Shown here: in pieces, positions 49,041 to 57,798 of the stretch
Layout: each line of letters begins with the position of its first letter
Numbering within the stretch: the stretch's first letter is position 1
Source of the DNA: Trinickia terrae
GTDB lineage: Bacteria; Pseudomonadota; Gammaproteobacteria; Burkholderiales; Burkholderiaceae
Direction of reading: 5' to 3'
NCBI RefSeq assembly: GCF_005144415.1
Contig: NZ_SWJE01000015.1
Span: 1 to 64,000 of the forward strand
Length of the DNA: 64,000 bases
Notes under the pieces: model-generated
The model's database searches: none
Told to the model about the DNA's origin: nothing
What the model saw: the letters and a program-made list of their open reading frames with translations, nothing else
Translations under genes and position numbers: made by a program

Positions 49041-50375
49041 TTACGGCGCGGGCGTGATCACACGGATCTCGTTGTTGCTGGCATCGCCCACGTAGACGAA
49101 GCCGTTCGACCTGGCCGCCACGCCGAACGGAAAGTTGAACGACGCGGCGGTGCCCGTGCCGTCAGCCGAGCCAGACGTGGTGGAACCCGCCAGTGTGGTG
49201 ACCACTCCCGCCGGCGTGATCTTGCGGATTTCGTTGTTGCCGCCATCGGCCACGTAGATGTTGCCGCTCCCGTCGAGCGCCACGTCGTACGGATGATTGA
49301 ACGACGCGGCGGAGCCGGTGCCGTCGGCTGAGCCGCTCGTCGTGCTGCCAGCCAGCGTGCTGACCACCCCAGCCGACGTGATCTTGCGGATTTCGTTGTT
49401 GAAGGTATCGGCCACGTAGACGTTGCCGCTCGAATCGACCGCCACGCCGTACGGAGTCTTGAACGACGCGGCGGAGCCGGTGCCGTCGGTCGAACCGCTC
49501 GTCGTGCTGCCAGCCAGTGTGCTGACCACCCCAGCCGACGTGATCTTGCGGATTTCGTTGTTGAAGGCATCGGCCACGTAGACGTTGCCGCTCGTGTCGA
49601 CCGCGACGCCGCTCGGGGTGTTGAACGACGCGGCGCTGCCCGTGCCGTTGGCCGAGCCAGACGTGGTGGAACCCGCCAGTGTGCTGACTACCCCTGCCGG
49701 CGTGATCACGCGGATCTCGTTGTTGGATCGATCGCCCACGTAAACGTTGCCGCTCGCGTCGACCGCTACGCCTTCCGGTTTATTGAACGTCGCGGCGGTG
49801 CCGGTGCCGTCGGCCGAGCCGGCTACCCCGGCGGAGCCGGCCAGGGTGCTCACTACGCCCGCCGGTGTGATCTTGCGAATCAGGCTGTTGCCCCAATCGC
49901 CCACGTAGACGTTGCCGCTTGCGTCGAGCGCCACGTGAGTCGGACTGTTGAACGACGCAGCGGTGCCGGTGCCGTTGGTCGAGCCGGACGTGGTGGAGCC
50001 CGCCCATGTCACCACGAGCGCCGACGGGAAAGCACACGAGATCGCCACATTCGTCACGTCGGCGGTGGCGGTGCCGCTGCCGTTGGTCACCGAGCAGTTC
50101 TGCCACAGCGGCTGCGTGCCCACCGTGACGGCATAGGCGTTGTTGGTCGCGACCGGCGTGGCGAAGCTGAAGGAGCCGTTGGCCGTCAGCGTCAGCGTAT
50201 CGGCACTGTTGTTGAGCACTTTGATCGACAGACCGCTGTCGAGCGCGGAAAGGGTGCCGCTGATCGTGTGGCTGGTGGCTTGTTGTGAATTGTCGCTCCC
50301 GCCGCAGGCGGCGAGGAACAGGCACAGCGACGCGATGGTCGTCTGGCGCAGGCGGGTGGCTGCAAGTCTTGTCAT
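49041..50375 (-). CDS. NHL-repeat lipoprotein (six-bladed propeller)
   Basis: A 444-residue predicted outer-envelope lipoprotein: signal ASLCLFLAACGG with lipobox LAAC (Cys about 24), a beta-sandwich-like segment (about 35-125, HTISGTLSALDSGLSIKVLN), then six tandem 54-residue NHL repeats. Each carries GTGxAASF...VAVDxSGNVYVAD and NEIRKITxAGVVSTLAGS. Six repeats suit one closed propeller. Function is unknown; related repeats bind ligands or act as lyases. The repeats are also strong at DNA level (162-bp period). Confidence 0.88.
   Translation of the reverse strand: MTRLAATRLRQTTIASLCLFLAACGGSDNSQQATSHTISGTLSALDSGLSIKVLNNSADTLTLTANGSFSFATPVATNNAYAVTVGTQPLWQNCSVTNGSGTATADVTNVAISCAFPSALVVTWAGSTTSGSTNGTGTAASFNSPTHVALDASGNVYVGDWGNSLIRKITPAGVVSTLAGSAGVAGSADGTGTAATFNKPEGVAVDASGNVYVGDRSNNEIRVITPAGVVSTLAGSTTSGSANGTGSAASFNTPSGVAVDTSGNVYVADAFNNEIRKITSAGVVSTLAGSTTSGSTDGTGSAASFKTPYGVAVDSSGNVYVADTFNNEIRKITSAGVVSTLAGSTTSGSADGTGSAASFNHPYDVALDGSGNIYVADGGNNEIRKITPAGVVTTLAGSTTSGSADGTGTAASFNFPFGVAARSNGFVYVGDASNNEIRVITPAP
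49050..49990 (-). repeat. Tandem 162-bp coding repeats (NHL units)
   Basis: About six near-identical 162-bp units inside the NHL lipoprotein gene. The central units (about 49330-49700) are the most alike, including the repeated stretch GTGATCTTGCGGATTTCGTT at 49379-49398 and about 49541. Such repeats can expand or contract by recombination. Confidence 0.8.
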
Positions 50376-50519
50376 CTGCTTTTCTCGAGGACTGTTCTTG
50401 GGTTCGTTGTCGAGCAAAGCCGAATTCTTTTCGCCATTGCGACCGTATTTGCTTGAAGCCCCGGCGCTCGCTCAGGTCGATTTACGGCAGTCGGGCGGAA
50501 AACTTGATTACTTTGTTAT

Positions 50520-50538
50520 GCAAACGTTTGCGCAAACG
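50520..50538. promoter_or_regulatory. Overlapping palindromes resembling a LacI-family operator
   Basis: GCAAACGTTTGC (50520-50531) and CGTTTGCGCAAACG (50525-50538) are both perfect palindromes and overlap. The second, with a central CG, resembles LacI/GalR-type operators. It lies about 150 bp upstream of the NHL lipoprotein start. A further palindrome ATGACGTCAT is at 50570-50579. No LacI-family gene is in this window. The region 50376-50649 shows no gene. Confidence 0.45.
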
Positions 50539-50649
50539 ATGCCACAGATGCTCGTCTTATTTCGACGGAAATGACGTCATGTGATACCCCGCACGACAGA
50601 TCTCGTGCCGCGTCGAAATCGCTTCCAACGCGGCTGTGGCGCCGACGCT

Positions 50650-50842
50650 TCACCACAGCACGCCTTTCTCCGCCTGCACCGGCTTCAGCTCGTGCGCATC
50701 GCCGAGGCTGTCGCGCAAGTCGATCTCGATCGTGCGCGTTCAGCAGCTCGCGCATCGTTTGCTCGATGGTCGTCAGCCGGACGCTGTCGAGCGGCAGCAG
50801 CGTCTGCACCTCGCGGCCGAAGCTGCGCGAGTGGTTGATCAT
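50650..50842 (-). pseudogene. Small gene downstream of clpP, broken by a frameshift
   Basis: From ATG 50842, behind a good ribosome site (AGGAAGGCG), the frame encodes INHSRSFGREVQTLLPLDS and continues to MRELLNA. Near 50731-50739 the coding signal moves to another frame, giving IEIDLRDSLGDAHELKPVQA and ending KGVLW at TGA 50652-50650. Third-position GC preference follows the shift. Loss of one CG from a GCGCGC run would explain it. The intact product would be about 64 residues. The family is not recognised. It lies 42 bp after the clpP stop codon. Confidence 0.55.
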
Positions 50843-50884
50843 CGCTTCGCCTTCCTGGCTTGCGAACGAGCGGATCGGAACCGG

Positions 50885-51514
50885 TCAGAGCAGGTTGCGG
50901 CTCGCCGTGACGGCAAGCGTGCTGCGCTCGGTCAGCACGTCGTCGATCAATCCATATTCCTTGGCCGCCGCGGCCGACATGAAGTTGTCGCGATCGGTAT
51001 CCTTCGCGATCTGCTCGGCGCTCTGGCCCGTGCGCTCGGCGAGCACCTTGTTCAGGCGTTCGCGCAGGAACAGCACTTCCTTCGCCTGGATCTCGACGTC
51101 GGCGGCCGTGCCCTGGCTGCCGCCCGACGGCTGGTGGATCATGATGCGCGCGTTCGGCAGCGCGAAGCGCTTGCCCTTTGCGCCGGCCGCGAGCAGGAAC
51201 GTGCCCATGCTCGCGGCAAAGCCCGTGCATAGCGTCGATACGTCGGGCTTGATGAACTGCATCGTGTCGTAGATCGCGAGGCCGTCGTAGACCGAGCCGC
51301 CCGGCGAGTTGATGTAGAAGTAAATGTCCTTGTCGGGGTTCTCCGATTCCAGGAACAGCATCTGCGCGACGATCAGGCTCGCGGTCTCTTCTTCCACCGG
51401 CCCGACGAGGAACACGATGCGCTCGCGCAATAGGCGCGAGTAGATGTCGAAGGCGCGCTCGCCGCGGCCCGATTGTTCGATGACGGTCGGCACGAGCTGG
51501 CTGTATGGCTGCAT
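50885..51514 (-). CDS. clpP: ClpP-family serine protease (orphan paralogue)
   Basis: A 209-residue ClpP: catalytic Ser in [14 protein letters not shown], His in [10 protein letters not shown] and Asp in DTDRDNFM; the hydrophobic-pocket segment [18 protein letters not shown] is intact. It assembles into a proteolytic barrel with ClpX/ClpA. It is not next to tig or clpX, so it is probably a second copy beside the housekeeping one. It sits alone among decayed genes, yet shows no damage itself. Confidence 0.9.
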   Translation of the reverse strand: MQPYSQLVPTVIEQSGRGERAFDIYSRLLRERIVFLVGPVEEETASLIVAQMLFLESENPDKDIYFYINSPGGSVYDGLAIYDTMQFIKPDVSTLCTGFAASMGTFLLAAGAKGKRFALPNARIMIHQPSGGSQGTAADVEIQAKEVLFLRERLNKVLAERTGQSAEQIAKDTDRDNFMSAAAAKEYGLIDDVLTERSTLAVTASRNLL

Positions 51515-51777
51515 GACGCTCCTCGCTGTGGTTTCGAACCGCCGGTTCAGGGTGGGACGCTCCGGCGATTGCTCCAGACAAGATAGTATTTTGCGCCTCG
51601 CGTGTCAGCTACGCGGAAGCCCAATAAAAATCGAAACGCGCATGGCGCATTCTCGATTCAAATCACGCCGGATCTTTCAAATCTATTACGTGGAGTGACG
51701 TCTCTGGCTAACGCCATTCGCCGTTCGAAACCTTTCAACTAATCTCTTCGTGCACGGCAGCCGCGCTGTGGAGAGAG

Positions 51778-52288
51778 GCCGGCGGCGAACCGCTGATGCA
51801 GCCGGAGTTCGCCGGGGCCCTGCTTTCCCGCCTGCATGACGGCTACGGTCTTCACACCGCGCTCGACACGCAAGGCTATCTTGCCCGCAACGTCAGCAGC
51901 AGCTGGTTCGACGCCGTCGATCTCGTGCTGCTCGACATCAAGCACATCGCCCCGGAGCGCTATCGCCAGATCACGAGTTGTGAGCTCGCGCCGACGCTCG
52001 ATTTTGCGCGCCGTCTCGTGCGCCTCGATAAGCCGATGTGGATTCGTTACGTGCTGGTCCCGGGTTTGACCGACGACGCCGGCGATATCGCGCGTCTCGC
52101 CGATTCTCGCCGATTTTCTTGCCGAGCTCGGCCCGCTCGTTCAACGGGTCGATGTCCTGCCGTTCCATCAAATGGGCGCACACAAATGGGAGGCGCTCGA
52201 TCGTGAGTACACGCTCGCCAACACGCCGCCCCCCACGCTTGCCTCGATCGTCTGCAGCGAGGTGATCGGCGTGCCCGCGAGATGGTGA
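51778..52288 (+). pseudogene. Pyruvate formate-lyase activating enzyme (PflA-like) remnant
   Basis: The frame from 51778 reads GGEPLMQPEFAGALLSRLHD, then LVLLDIKHIAPERYRQIT and IRYVLVPGLTDDAGDIARLA, typical of radical-SAM PflA after its cluster. The N-terminal CxxxCxxC half is missing. At 52096-52115 a perfect 10-bp tandem duplication (CTCGCCGATT twice) shifts the frame. With one copy removed the protein continues FLAELGPLVQRVDVLPFHQM to about TLANTPPPT. The end then meets the lytS remnant near 52240. No pflB is present. Confidence 0.8.
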
Positions 52289-52795
52289 TCGTCGCCGATG
52301 CCGATGAAGGCGAGCACTTTGCCGCGATCGGTGATCGTGACCGCGCCGACGCCGGTCTCCTCATAGACGATGCGCGCCACGCGCGTCGCGTTCGCCGTGT
52401 CGAGGCCGCCGCGCAGCGCGCCTTCGGCGCGCGCGCCGAGAAGATGCTCGATTGCCGATCAGCCCCTCGACGACCGTCGACACCATGCCCGCGAACGCCG
52501 TCGGTCCGCCGATCGAGTAGCGGTGCAGCCCGCCCGTCAGCCCGACAGCGAAGCCGACGAGCGGCCCCCTAGCGTGCCGCCGAGCACTGCGCCGATCGCG
52601 CGCGTGTTGGCGATCGAGTTGTCGATGTCGAGCCCGAGGTAGGTGCCCATGATGCAGAAGAGCGAGAACACCACATAGCAGGCGATGCGGTGCGGCAGGC
52701 GCACGCTGATGTGCATGAACGGCAGGAACAGCCGCGTGCGCGTGAACAGGTAGGCGATGACCAGGTAGACGCAGGTCTGAATTTGTCGGATGTAA
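52240..52795 (-). pseudogene. LytS-type sensor kinase remnant (5TM receptor and GAF pieces)
   Basis: Minus strand from 52795: VYLVIAYLFTRTRLFLPFMH, CYVVFSLFCIMGTYLGLDID and NSIANTRAIGAVLGG are the 5TM-Lyt sensor. Near 52565 a lost base in a G-run shifts the frame, after which VGLTGGLHRYSIGGPTAF and VSTVVEGLIGN follow. The sequence then jumps to the GAF domain: ARIVYEETGVGAVTITDRGK and LAFIGIGDDHHLAGTPITS. About 130 residues between are missing, as are the N-terminus and the whole kinase. It cannot work. Confidence 0.8.
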
Positions 52796-52854
52796 ACGGC
52801 TTGAAGGCCGCCCGATTGAGGCAGGTCAGGCCGCGGTGGCGTGCGGCAGGGGGC

Positions 52855-54129
52855 TCAGCCGCGATGCACGGCCGCTTCCCAGTTGATGTCGGCGCAGAGC
52901 ACCTGCAGGCCGTGCGCGGTCTGCGCCGCGATCGATGCCGTCACGCACAGGTGCGCCTCGTTGATCGACAGATACGGCGCGGTCAGATGTGCGCGGCCCG
53001 GCGCGCGCATCGCCTCGATGAAGTAGGGACGGCGCTCCCAGCTCGCGCCTTCCGAGTGCAGGAGCGGCGAGAAGCGCTTGGCGCGCCGCGAGACGCGTCC
53101 CGGCGGCACGACGTTGTCGCCGATCTGCCGGCCCGATGCGTCGAGCAGGAAGCAGCGCGCCGTCTCGGCGAGCGCGAGGAGCGGCGCCGCCGCGTGCGCG
53201 ACGTCCTCGCCCGCCACGATGCGCGCGCTCGCGTCTTCGAGCGCGCTGACATAGGGCGCGAGCCTCGCGCTTTGCGAACGCTCGCGAGCGGCGACGCGCT
53301 TGCGCAGCGCCGCCGAGAGCTCGTCCATCACGCTCGCCGCGGCCGCCGGCTTGACCGGGTCGACGCTCGGTCCGGCGAAAAAGGTGCCTTGCACGAAGTC
53401 GACATCGCATTCGAGCGCGATCAGCGCGTCGCGCTCGGTCGTGAGGCCGCCCATCAGCACCAGCTGCCCGGATTCGTGCAGCAGCGACACCAGGCCCGGC
53501 AGCACGCGCTCGATATGCGAGTGCTCGCTCGCCTGCGCGAGGATGCAGCGGTCGAGCGTGACGATGTCGGGGTGCAGGTGCCAGACGCGGTCGATGTTCG
53601 AGTGCTTCGCGCCGAACCCGCCGAGCGCGATCAAAAAGCCCGACTTGCGCAGCCCGTCGACGATCGCGGCGAAGCGCGGGGTTTCGCCGCCGGCCTGCTC
53701 GGGCACCTCCAGCACCACGCGCTGCGGCGGCAGGCCGAGCGCCTTGAGGCCGGCGAGCAGGGCGTCGCCGTAGCTCGTGTCCATCAGCGCGGCCGGGTGC
53801 AGGCTCAGGAAGAGCCACTCGTCGTGGCTGTCGAACGCATTGAAGTTGCCCAGGTGCAGCGATTCGGCGAGCCGTCCCAGCTCCAGCAGGTCGCCGCGGC
53901 GCGCCGCCTGCGTGAACACCTCGTGCGACGGCGCGTGCTGCTCCTGCTCGTCGTGCGCGCGCAGCGACGCGTGATAGCCGATCGCGCGCCGGTGCGACAC
54001 CGAGAACACCGGCTGGAACACGCTGAACACGGTGTAGCCGCCATACAGGATGGTGCGCCGGGCGCCTTCGTCGCCGGCCATCGGGCGCGGCGGCTGGAAG
54101 CCGGGGGGATCGAGTTCGATCATGCTCAT
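52855..54129 (-). CDS. EAL-domain protein with degenerate active site plus C-terminal sensory domain
   Basis: A 424-residue protein. Residues about 30-265 form an EAL-type barrel (FSVFQPVFSVSHRRAIGYHA, VVLEVPEQAGG, LIALGGFGAKHSNIDRV, DFVQGTFFAGPS), but the EALLR signature reads ASLRA and the metal Asp pair DDFG is GGFG. Cyclic di-GMP hydrolysis is therefore unlikely; a binding or regulatory role is more likely. Residues about 270-424 resemble a PDC/Cache-like or GAF-like sensory domain (LLDASGRQIGDNV, SWERRPYFIEAM). No transmembrane helix. Confidence 0.85.
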   Translation of the reverse strand: MSMIELDPPGFQPPRPMAGDEGARRTILYGGYTVFSVFQPVFSVSHRRAIGYHASLRAHDEQEQHAPSHEVFTQAARRGDLLELGRLAESLHLGNFNAFDSHDEWLFLSLHPAALMDTSYGDALLAGLKALGLPPQRVVLEVPEQAGGETPRFAAIVDGLRKSGFLIALGGFGAKHSNIDRVWHLHPDIVTLDRCILAQASEHSHIERVLPGLVSLLHESGQLVLMGGLTTERDALIALECDVDFVQGTFFAGPSVDPVKPAAAASVMDELSAALRKRVAARERSQSARLAPYVSALEDASARIVAGEDVAHAAAPLLALAETARCFLLDASGRQIGDNVVPPGRVSRRAKRFSPLLHSEGASWERRPYFIEAMRAPGRAHLTAPYLSINEAHLCVTASIAAQTAHGLQVLCADINWEAAVHRG

Positions 54130-54340
54130 GGTCGGTCGTGGGGTGAGGCAGTGCCGATTTCGGGATACGCAGGCTCAAAGTTTATCGGATCGGCACGCAA
54201 GAAGCATGCGCGGGACACAGAACGAGTCGGACGGAGCAGGGCACGTTTTAGCGCGATTGAATGCACAGCGATAGTGCGGGGCGTGCCCTGCCGCGGGTCG
54301 ATCCGGCGCCTTGCCGCGCGGCGGCCGGCCGCCGCTCGCC

Positions 54341-55792
54341 TCAGGTCCGCTCCGACGGATCCGTCTTCTTCGCCGTGGTCCGGATATCCGGCGCCAGTTG
54401 CGCGAAGATCCAGGCCGAGCCCGACGTGATGATCCCCACGCACAGGAACGTCGCATGGAACGCCGGCAGCGGGTTGGCCGTGCTCGCGTGCGGGACGAGC
54501 CCGGTGAAGGTGGCGAGCAGCGCGCCGGCCACCGTCACGCCGAGGCTCATCGACAGCATCTGCACGAGCGAGAACAGGCTGTTGCCGCTGCTCGCGCCGC
54601 CCGTGCCGAGGTCCTTCAGCGTGAGCGTGTTCATCGCCGTGAACTGCATCGAGTTGACGCTGCCGAAGATCGCCAGCTGCACGAGCCGCAGCCACATCGG
54701 CTGATGGATGCTCGTCAGCAAGAAGCTCGCCATTGCAAGGCCCACGAGCACGGTGTTCACGACGAGCACCTTGCGATAGCCGTGCTTCGTGATGAGCCGC
54801 GTGACGAGCCGCTTCGAGAACATGCCGGCCGCCGCGACCGGCAGCATCATGAGTCCCGCTTCGAACGCGCTGTAGCCGAGGCTCACTTGCAGGAGTAGCG
54901 GGATCAGGTACGGCATCGCGCCGCTGCCGATCCGCGCGAACAGGTTGCCGAGCAGACCCACGCTGAAGGTGTGGATCTTGAAGAGATCGAGCGGGAAGAT
55001 CGGGCGCTCCGCGCGCACGGCGTGCAGCCCGTACGCGACGAAGCACGCGAGGCTCAGGATCAGCAGCACGAGCACCGTCGCGTGCTGCATGCCGAGGTCG
55101 GCGAGGCCGTCGAGCGAGAACGTGATCGCCACCATGCCGACCGTGAGCAGCAGGTAGCCCTTGAGGTCGAAGCGGGCGGTGTCGGGATTCTTCGCGTCGG
55201 GCATGTAGACGAAGGTCGCAATGCAGCCGAGCACCCCGACCGGCACGTTGATCAGGAAGATCCAGTGCCACGATGCGATCTTGACCAGCCAGCCGCCGAG
55301 CGTGGGGCCGATGAGCGGGCCGATCAGGCCGGGAATCGCGACGAACGACAATGCCGACAGATACCGCTCGGCCGGAAATACCCGCAGCACGGCGAGCCGC
55401 CCGACCGGCAGCAGCATCGCGCCGCCCACGCCCTGCACCACGCGCCATGCGACGAGCTGCGAGAGCGTGTGCGCGTTCGCGCACAAGAGCGAGCCGAGCG
55501 CGAAGATCAGGATCGCGCTGAAGAAGACGCGCTTGATGCCGAGCTTGTCAGCGAGCCAGCCCGACACGGGGATCATCACCGCCATCGTCAGTGAGTACGC
55601 GATCACCACCGATTGCATCCTGAGCGGCGATTCGCCGAGGCTTCGCGCCATCGACGGCAGCGCCGTGTTGACGATCGTCGAGTCGAGCGTCTGCATGAAG
55701 AAGCCGGTGGCGACGAGCCACAGCAGCACGTTCAGCGACTGTTTGGTGTAGGTGCGGGCGGGGCGGTCGGCGGTGGTCGGCGGATTGGACAT
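54341..55792 (-). CDS. MFS multidrug exporter, DHA2 (EmrB/QacA, MdtD-like) family
   Basis: A 483-residue, 14-helix proton-driven exporter: N-terminal GFFMQTLDSTIVNTALPSMA with the helix-1 acidic residue, motif A GWLADKLGIKRVF, and motif C-like VAIPGLIGPLIGPTLGGWLV. No adaptor or outer-membrane partner is nearby, so single-component export across the inner membrane is expected; substrate unknown. 54130-54340 has a weak dyad (54237-54290) and no gene. Confidence 0.88.
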   Translation of the reverse strand: MSNPPTTADRPARTYTKQSLNVLLWLVATGFFMQTLDSTIVNTALPSMARSLGESPLRMQSVVIAYSLTMAVMIPVSGWLADKLGIKRVFFSAILIFALGSLLCANAHTLSQLVAWRVVQGVGGAMLLPVGRLAVLRVFPAERYLSALSFVAIPGLIGPLIGPTLGGWLVKIASWHWIFLINVPVGVLGCIATFVYMPDAKNPDTARFDLKGYLLLTVGMVAITFSLDGLADLGMQHATVLVLLILSLACFVAYGLHAVRAERPIFPLDLFKIHTFSVGLLGNLFARIGSGAMPYLIPLLLQVSLGYSAFEAGLMMLPVAAAGMFSKRLVTRLITKHGYRKVLVVNTVLVGLAMASFLLTSIHQPMWLRLVQLAIFGSVNSMQFTAMNTLTLKDLGTGGASSGNSLFSLVQMLSMSLGVTVAGALLATFTGLVPHASTANPLPAFHATFLCVGIITSGSAWIFAQLAPDIRTTAKKTDPSERT

Positions 55793-55912
55793 GAGTGAGG
55801 CGCCGTATCCGCCGATCGAGAGAAGCCGGAGGCGATGGGCGATGCGCGGCGTGGTGAACCGGTTGGGGAAAGCGACGCCCGCTATTCTAGGGCCTGTTCA
55901 CTTCATACTTAA

Positions 55913-57358
55913 TTACAGGCCCTGGTCCGCCGTCGCGATGTCACGCTTTGGCTCGAGCTGCACCGCGCCAGCGAAGAACGCGCGGGCGCGCGGATCGTTC
56001 GTGTAGGCGCTGTTGATGCGGATCCATGGGCAGGGTTCCGCGTGCGGCCGGAAGTAGCTGCCCGGCGCGACGGTGACGCTGCAGGCCGCGCCGCATGCGA
56101 CGAGCTCCTGCGAATCGTCGATCTGCGGCACGCGCGCCCACACGAACTTGCCTCCGAGCGGCTTCGCGAACAGCTCCCAGCCATACGCCTCGAGCGTCTG
56201 GACGGTCGCGCCGAGCGCGTCGCCGATGCGCCGGCGCAGGCGGTCGAGATACTTGCGGTAGGCGCCGCGCTCGAGCAGCGCGAGCGCGACGCTTTCCGCA
56301 AAGAGCGAGCCGCTGATGCTCGTGAGCGTCTTGATGTCGGCGAGATCCTTGATGACCTTGGGGTGCGCCGCGATGTAGCCGATCCGCAGCGACGACGACA
56401 TCGTCTTCGACAACCCGCCGATATAGATCACCTGCTCGAGCTGGTCGAGCGTCGCGAGCCGGTCGGTCGGCTCGGCCTGGAAGTCGGCGTAGATGTCGTC
56501 TTCGACAATCGTGAAGCCGTGTTCGCGTGCGAGCTGCAGGAGACGGAACGCGACGGGCGGCGTGACCGTCGTGCCGGTCGGATTGTGAAACACGGTGTTG
56601 ATGAAGAACAGGCGCGGCCGGTGGCGCTTGAGCTGCGCCTGCAGCACGTCGAGATCCGGCCCGTTGACGGTGCGCGGAATGCCGACGACGTTTACTCCGT
56701 GCAGCTTCAGGAGCCCGAACAGGTTGTAGTAGCCGGGGTCCTCGACGAACATCGTGTCGCCGTCCTTCAGCATGTAGCGGATCACGAGATCGAGCGCCTG
56801 GCTCGCGCCGCAGGTGAGGAGGATCTGTGAGACGCCCGCCTGGATGCCGAGCTGCGCGCTGCGCGCGCTCAGGTGCTCGCGCAGGGCGGGGTGGCCGAGC
56901 GGTGTCGCGTAGTCGATCATGCTCGACGGATCGGTGCGCGAGACCTGGCGGATCGCCTGCGCGAGGCCGTCGATGTCGCGCCAGGCCTCCGGAATGAAGC
57001 CGCCGCCCAGCTTCAGGTGCTGGCCCGGGTGGTTGAACTCCTGAAGGACGTGCATCGATTCTTCTTCGGCGCGCCGAGGATCGGAGGCGCCCTGGCAGTC
57101 GTCGGCGGCGGGCGTGCGGCTCGACACGTAGAAGCCCGAGCCGTGCCGCGATTCGACGTAGCCGAGCGAGACGAGCCGGTCGTAGGCCTCGATGACAGGG
57201 AAGCGGCTCACGCCGTAGTCGGCCGCGAACTGCCTGATCGACGGCAGCTTCGTCCCCGCGTGGACGTTCTTCGCGCGAATCCAGCCCTGCACGCCGGCAA
57301 CGATCTGGTCGATGAGCGGCACTCCGCTTTCACGGTCGAGTTCGAGATCGAGCTTCAT
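55913..57358 (-). CDS. MocR-type regulator (GntR helix-turn-helix with aminotransferase domain)
   Basis: A 481-residue fusion: winged helix (about 1-75; LPSIRQFAADYGVSRFPVIE, HGSGFYV) and a fold-type I aminotransferase-like domain (about 110-475) with LLTCGASQALDLVIRYML and the PLP Lys in YIGGLSKTMSSSLRIGYIA. MocR proteins sense PLP or amines. It is divergent from a DUF2917 gene across an 11-bp-arm palindrome, its likely operator. The target genes are otherwise unknown. Confidence 0.9.
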   Translation of the reverse strand: MKLDLELDRESGVPLIDQIVAGVQGWIRAKNVHAGTKLPSIRQFAADYGVSRFPVIEAYDRLVSLGYVESRHGSGFYVSSRTPAADDCQGASDPRRAEEESMHVLQEFNHPGQHLKLGGGFIPEAWRDIDGLAQAIRQVSRTDPSSMIDYATPLGHPALREHLSARSAQLGIQAGVSQILLTCGASQALDLVIRYMLKDGDTMFVEDPGYYNLFGLLKLHGVNVVGIPRTVNGPDLDVLQAQLKRHRPRLFFINTVFHNPTGTTVTPPVAFRLLQLAREHGFTIVEDDIYADFQAEPTDRLATLDQLEQVIYIGGLSKTMSSSLRIGYIAAHPKVIKDLADIKTLTSISGSLFAESVALALLERGAYRKYLDRLRRRIGDALGATVQTLEAYGWELFAKPLGGKFVWARVPQIDDSQELVACGAACSVTVAPGSYFRPHAEPCPWIRINSAYTNDPRARAFFAGAVQLEPKRDIATADQGL

Positions 57359-57391
57359 GGCGGTGTTACCTCACTGTCTGGTAATTCAACT

Positions 57392-57414
57392 GAACAGTTT
57401 CAATGAAACTGTTC
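57392..57414. promoter_or_regulatory. Operator-like palindrome between the MocR gene and the DUF2917 gene
   Basis: GAACAGTTTCA / TGAAACTGTTC: a perfect 11-bp inverted repeat around one central base, with an extra AACTGTGC (57417-57424) beside it. It is 34 bp before the MocR start and 77 bp before the DUF2917 start. Confidence 0.65.
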
Positions 57415-57490
57415 GGAACTGTGCATGTGATTCTAGCTAGGGTAAACCAATAATGAAGCCAACCAAAATGCTTTTCGAAGGAGAGTTGCG

Positions 57491-57796
57491 ATGCGCGAGA
57501 TCCGAACTTTCGAGCTCGAGTACGGCGAGCCGGCGACCGCCTGGCAGATCGACCGGCCGGGCGTGCTCACGGTGACCGAAGGGGAAATCTGGCTGACGGT
57601 CGAAGGCGATTCCGAGGACTATTGGCTCGCCGCCGGCGAACGGTTCGCGCTGCCGGAAGGCGCGCGGGCCTGGGTCAGCGCCGGACGCGGCGGCGCGCGG
57701 TTTTCGCTGGCGTTCGCGAGCGCGGGACGCGGCGTGGCTGCCGCTGTCGCACCGGCCGTGCGCAACTGGATGCCGCGCTGGCTGAACCTGGCCTGA
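57491..57796 (+). CDS. DUF2917 domain protein
   Basis: A 101-residue cytoplasmic protein with the DUF2917 pattern (WQIDRPGVLTVTEGEIWLTV, DYWLAAGERFALPEGARAWV), a small cupin-like beta fold. Function unknown. A GAAGGAGAG ribosome site precedes ATG 57491. Its divergent pairing with MocR suggests it is the regulated gene. Confidence 0.85.
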   Translation: MREIRTFELEYGEPATAWQIDRPGVLTVTEGEIWLTVEGDSEDYWLAAGERFALPEGARAWVSAGRGGARFSLAFASAGRGVAAAVAPAVRNWMPRWLNLA

Positions 57797-57798
57797 CG

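Noticed and set aside
49050-49990. Regular repeats that might be a CRISPR array
   Set aside because: Period is 162 bp and coding (54-residue NHL units) without spacer-like unique segments.
52243-52290. Shared reading of pflA and lytS remnants as an overlapping functional gene pair
   Set aside because: Both frames are broken and truncated; the overlap is a junction of debris.
54237-54290. CAGGGCACG / CGTGCCCTG dyad after the MFS gene as terminator
   Set aside because: The 36-nt loop and lack of a T-run make it too weak to call.
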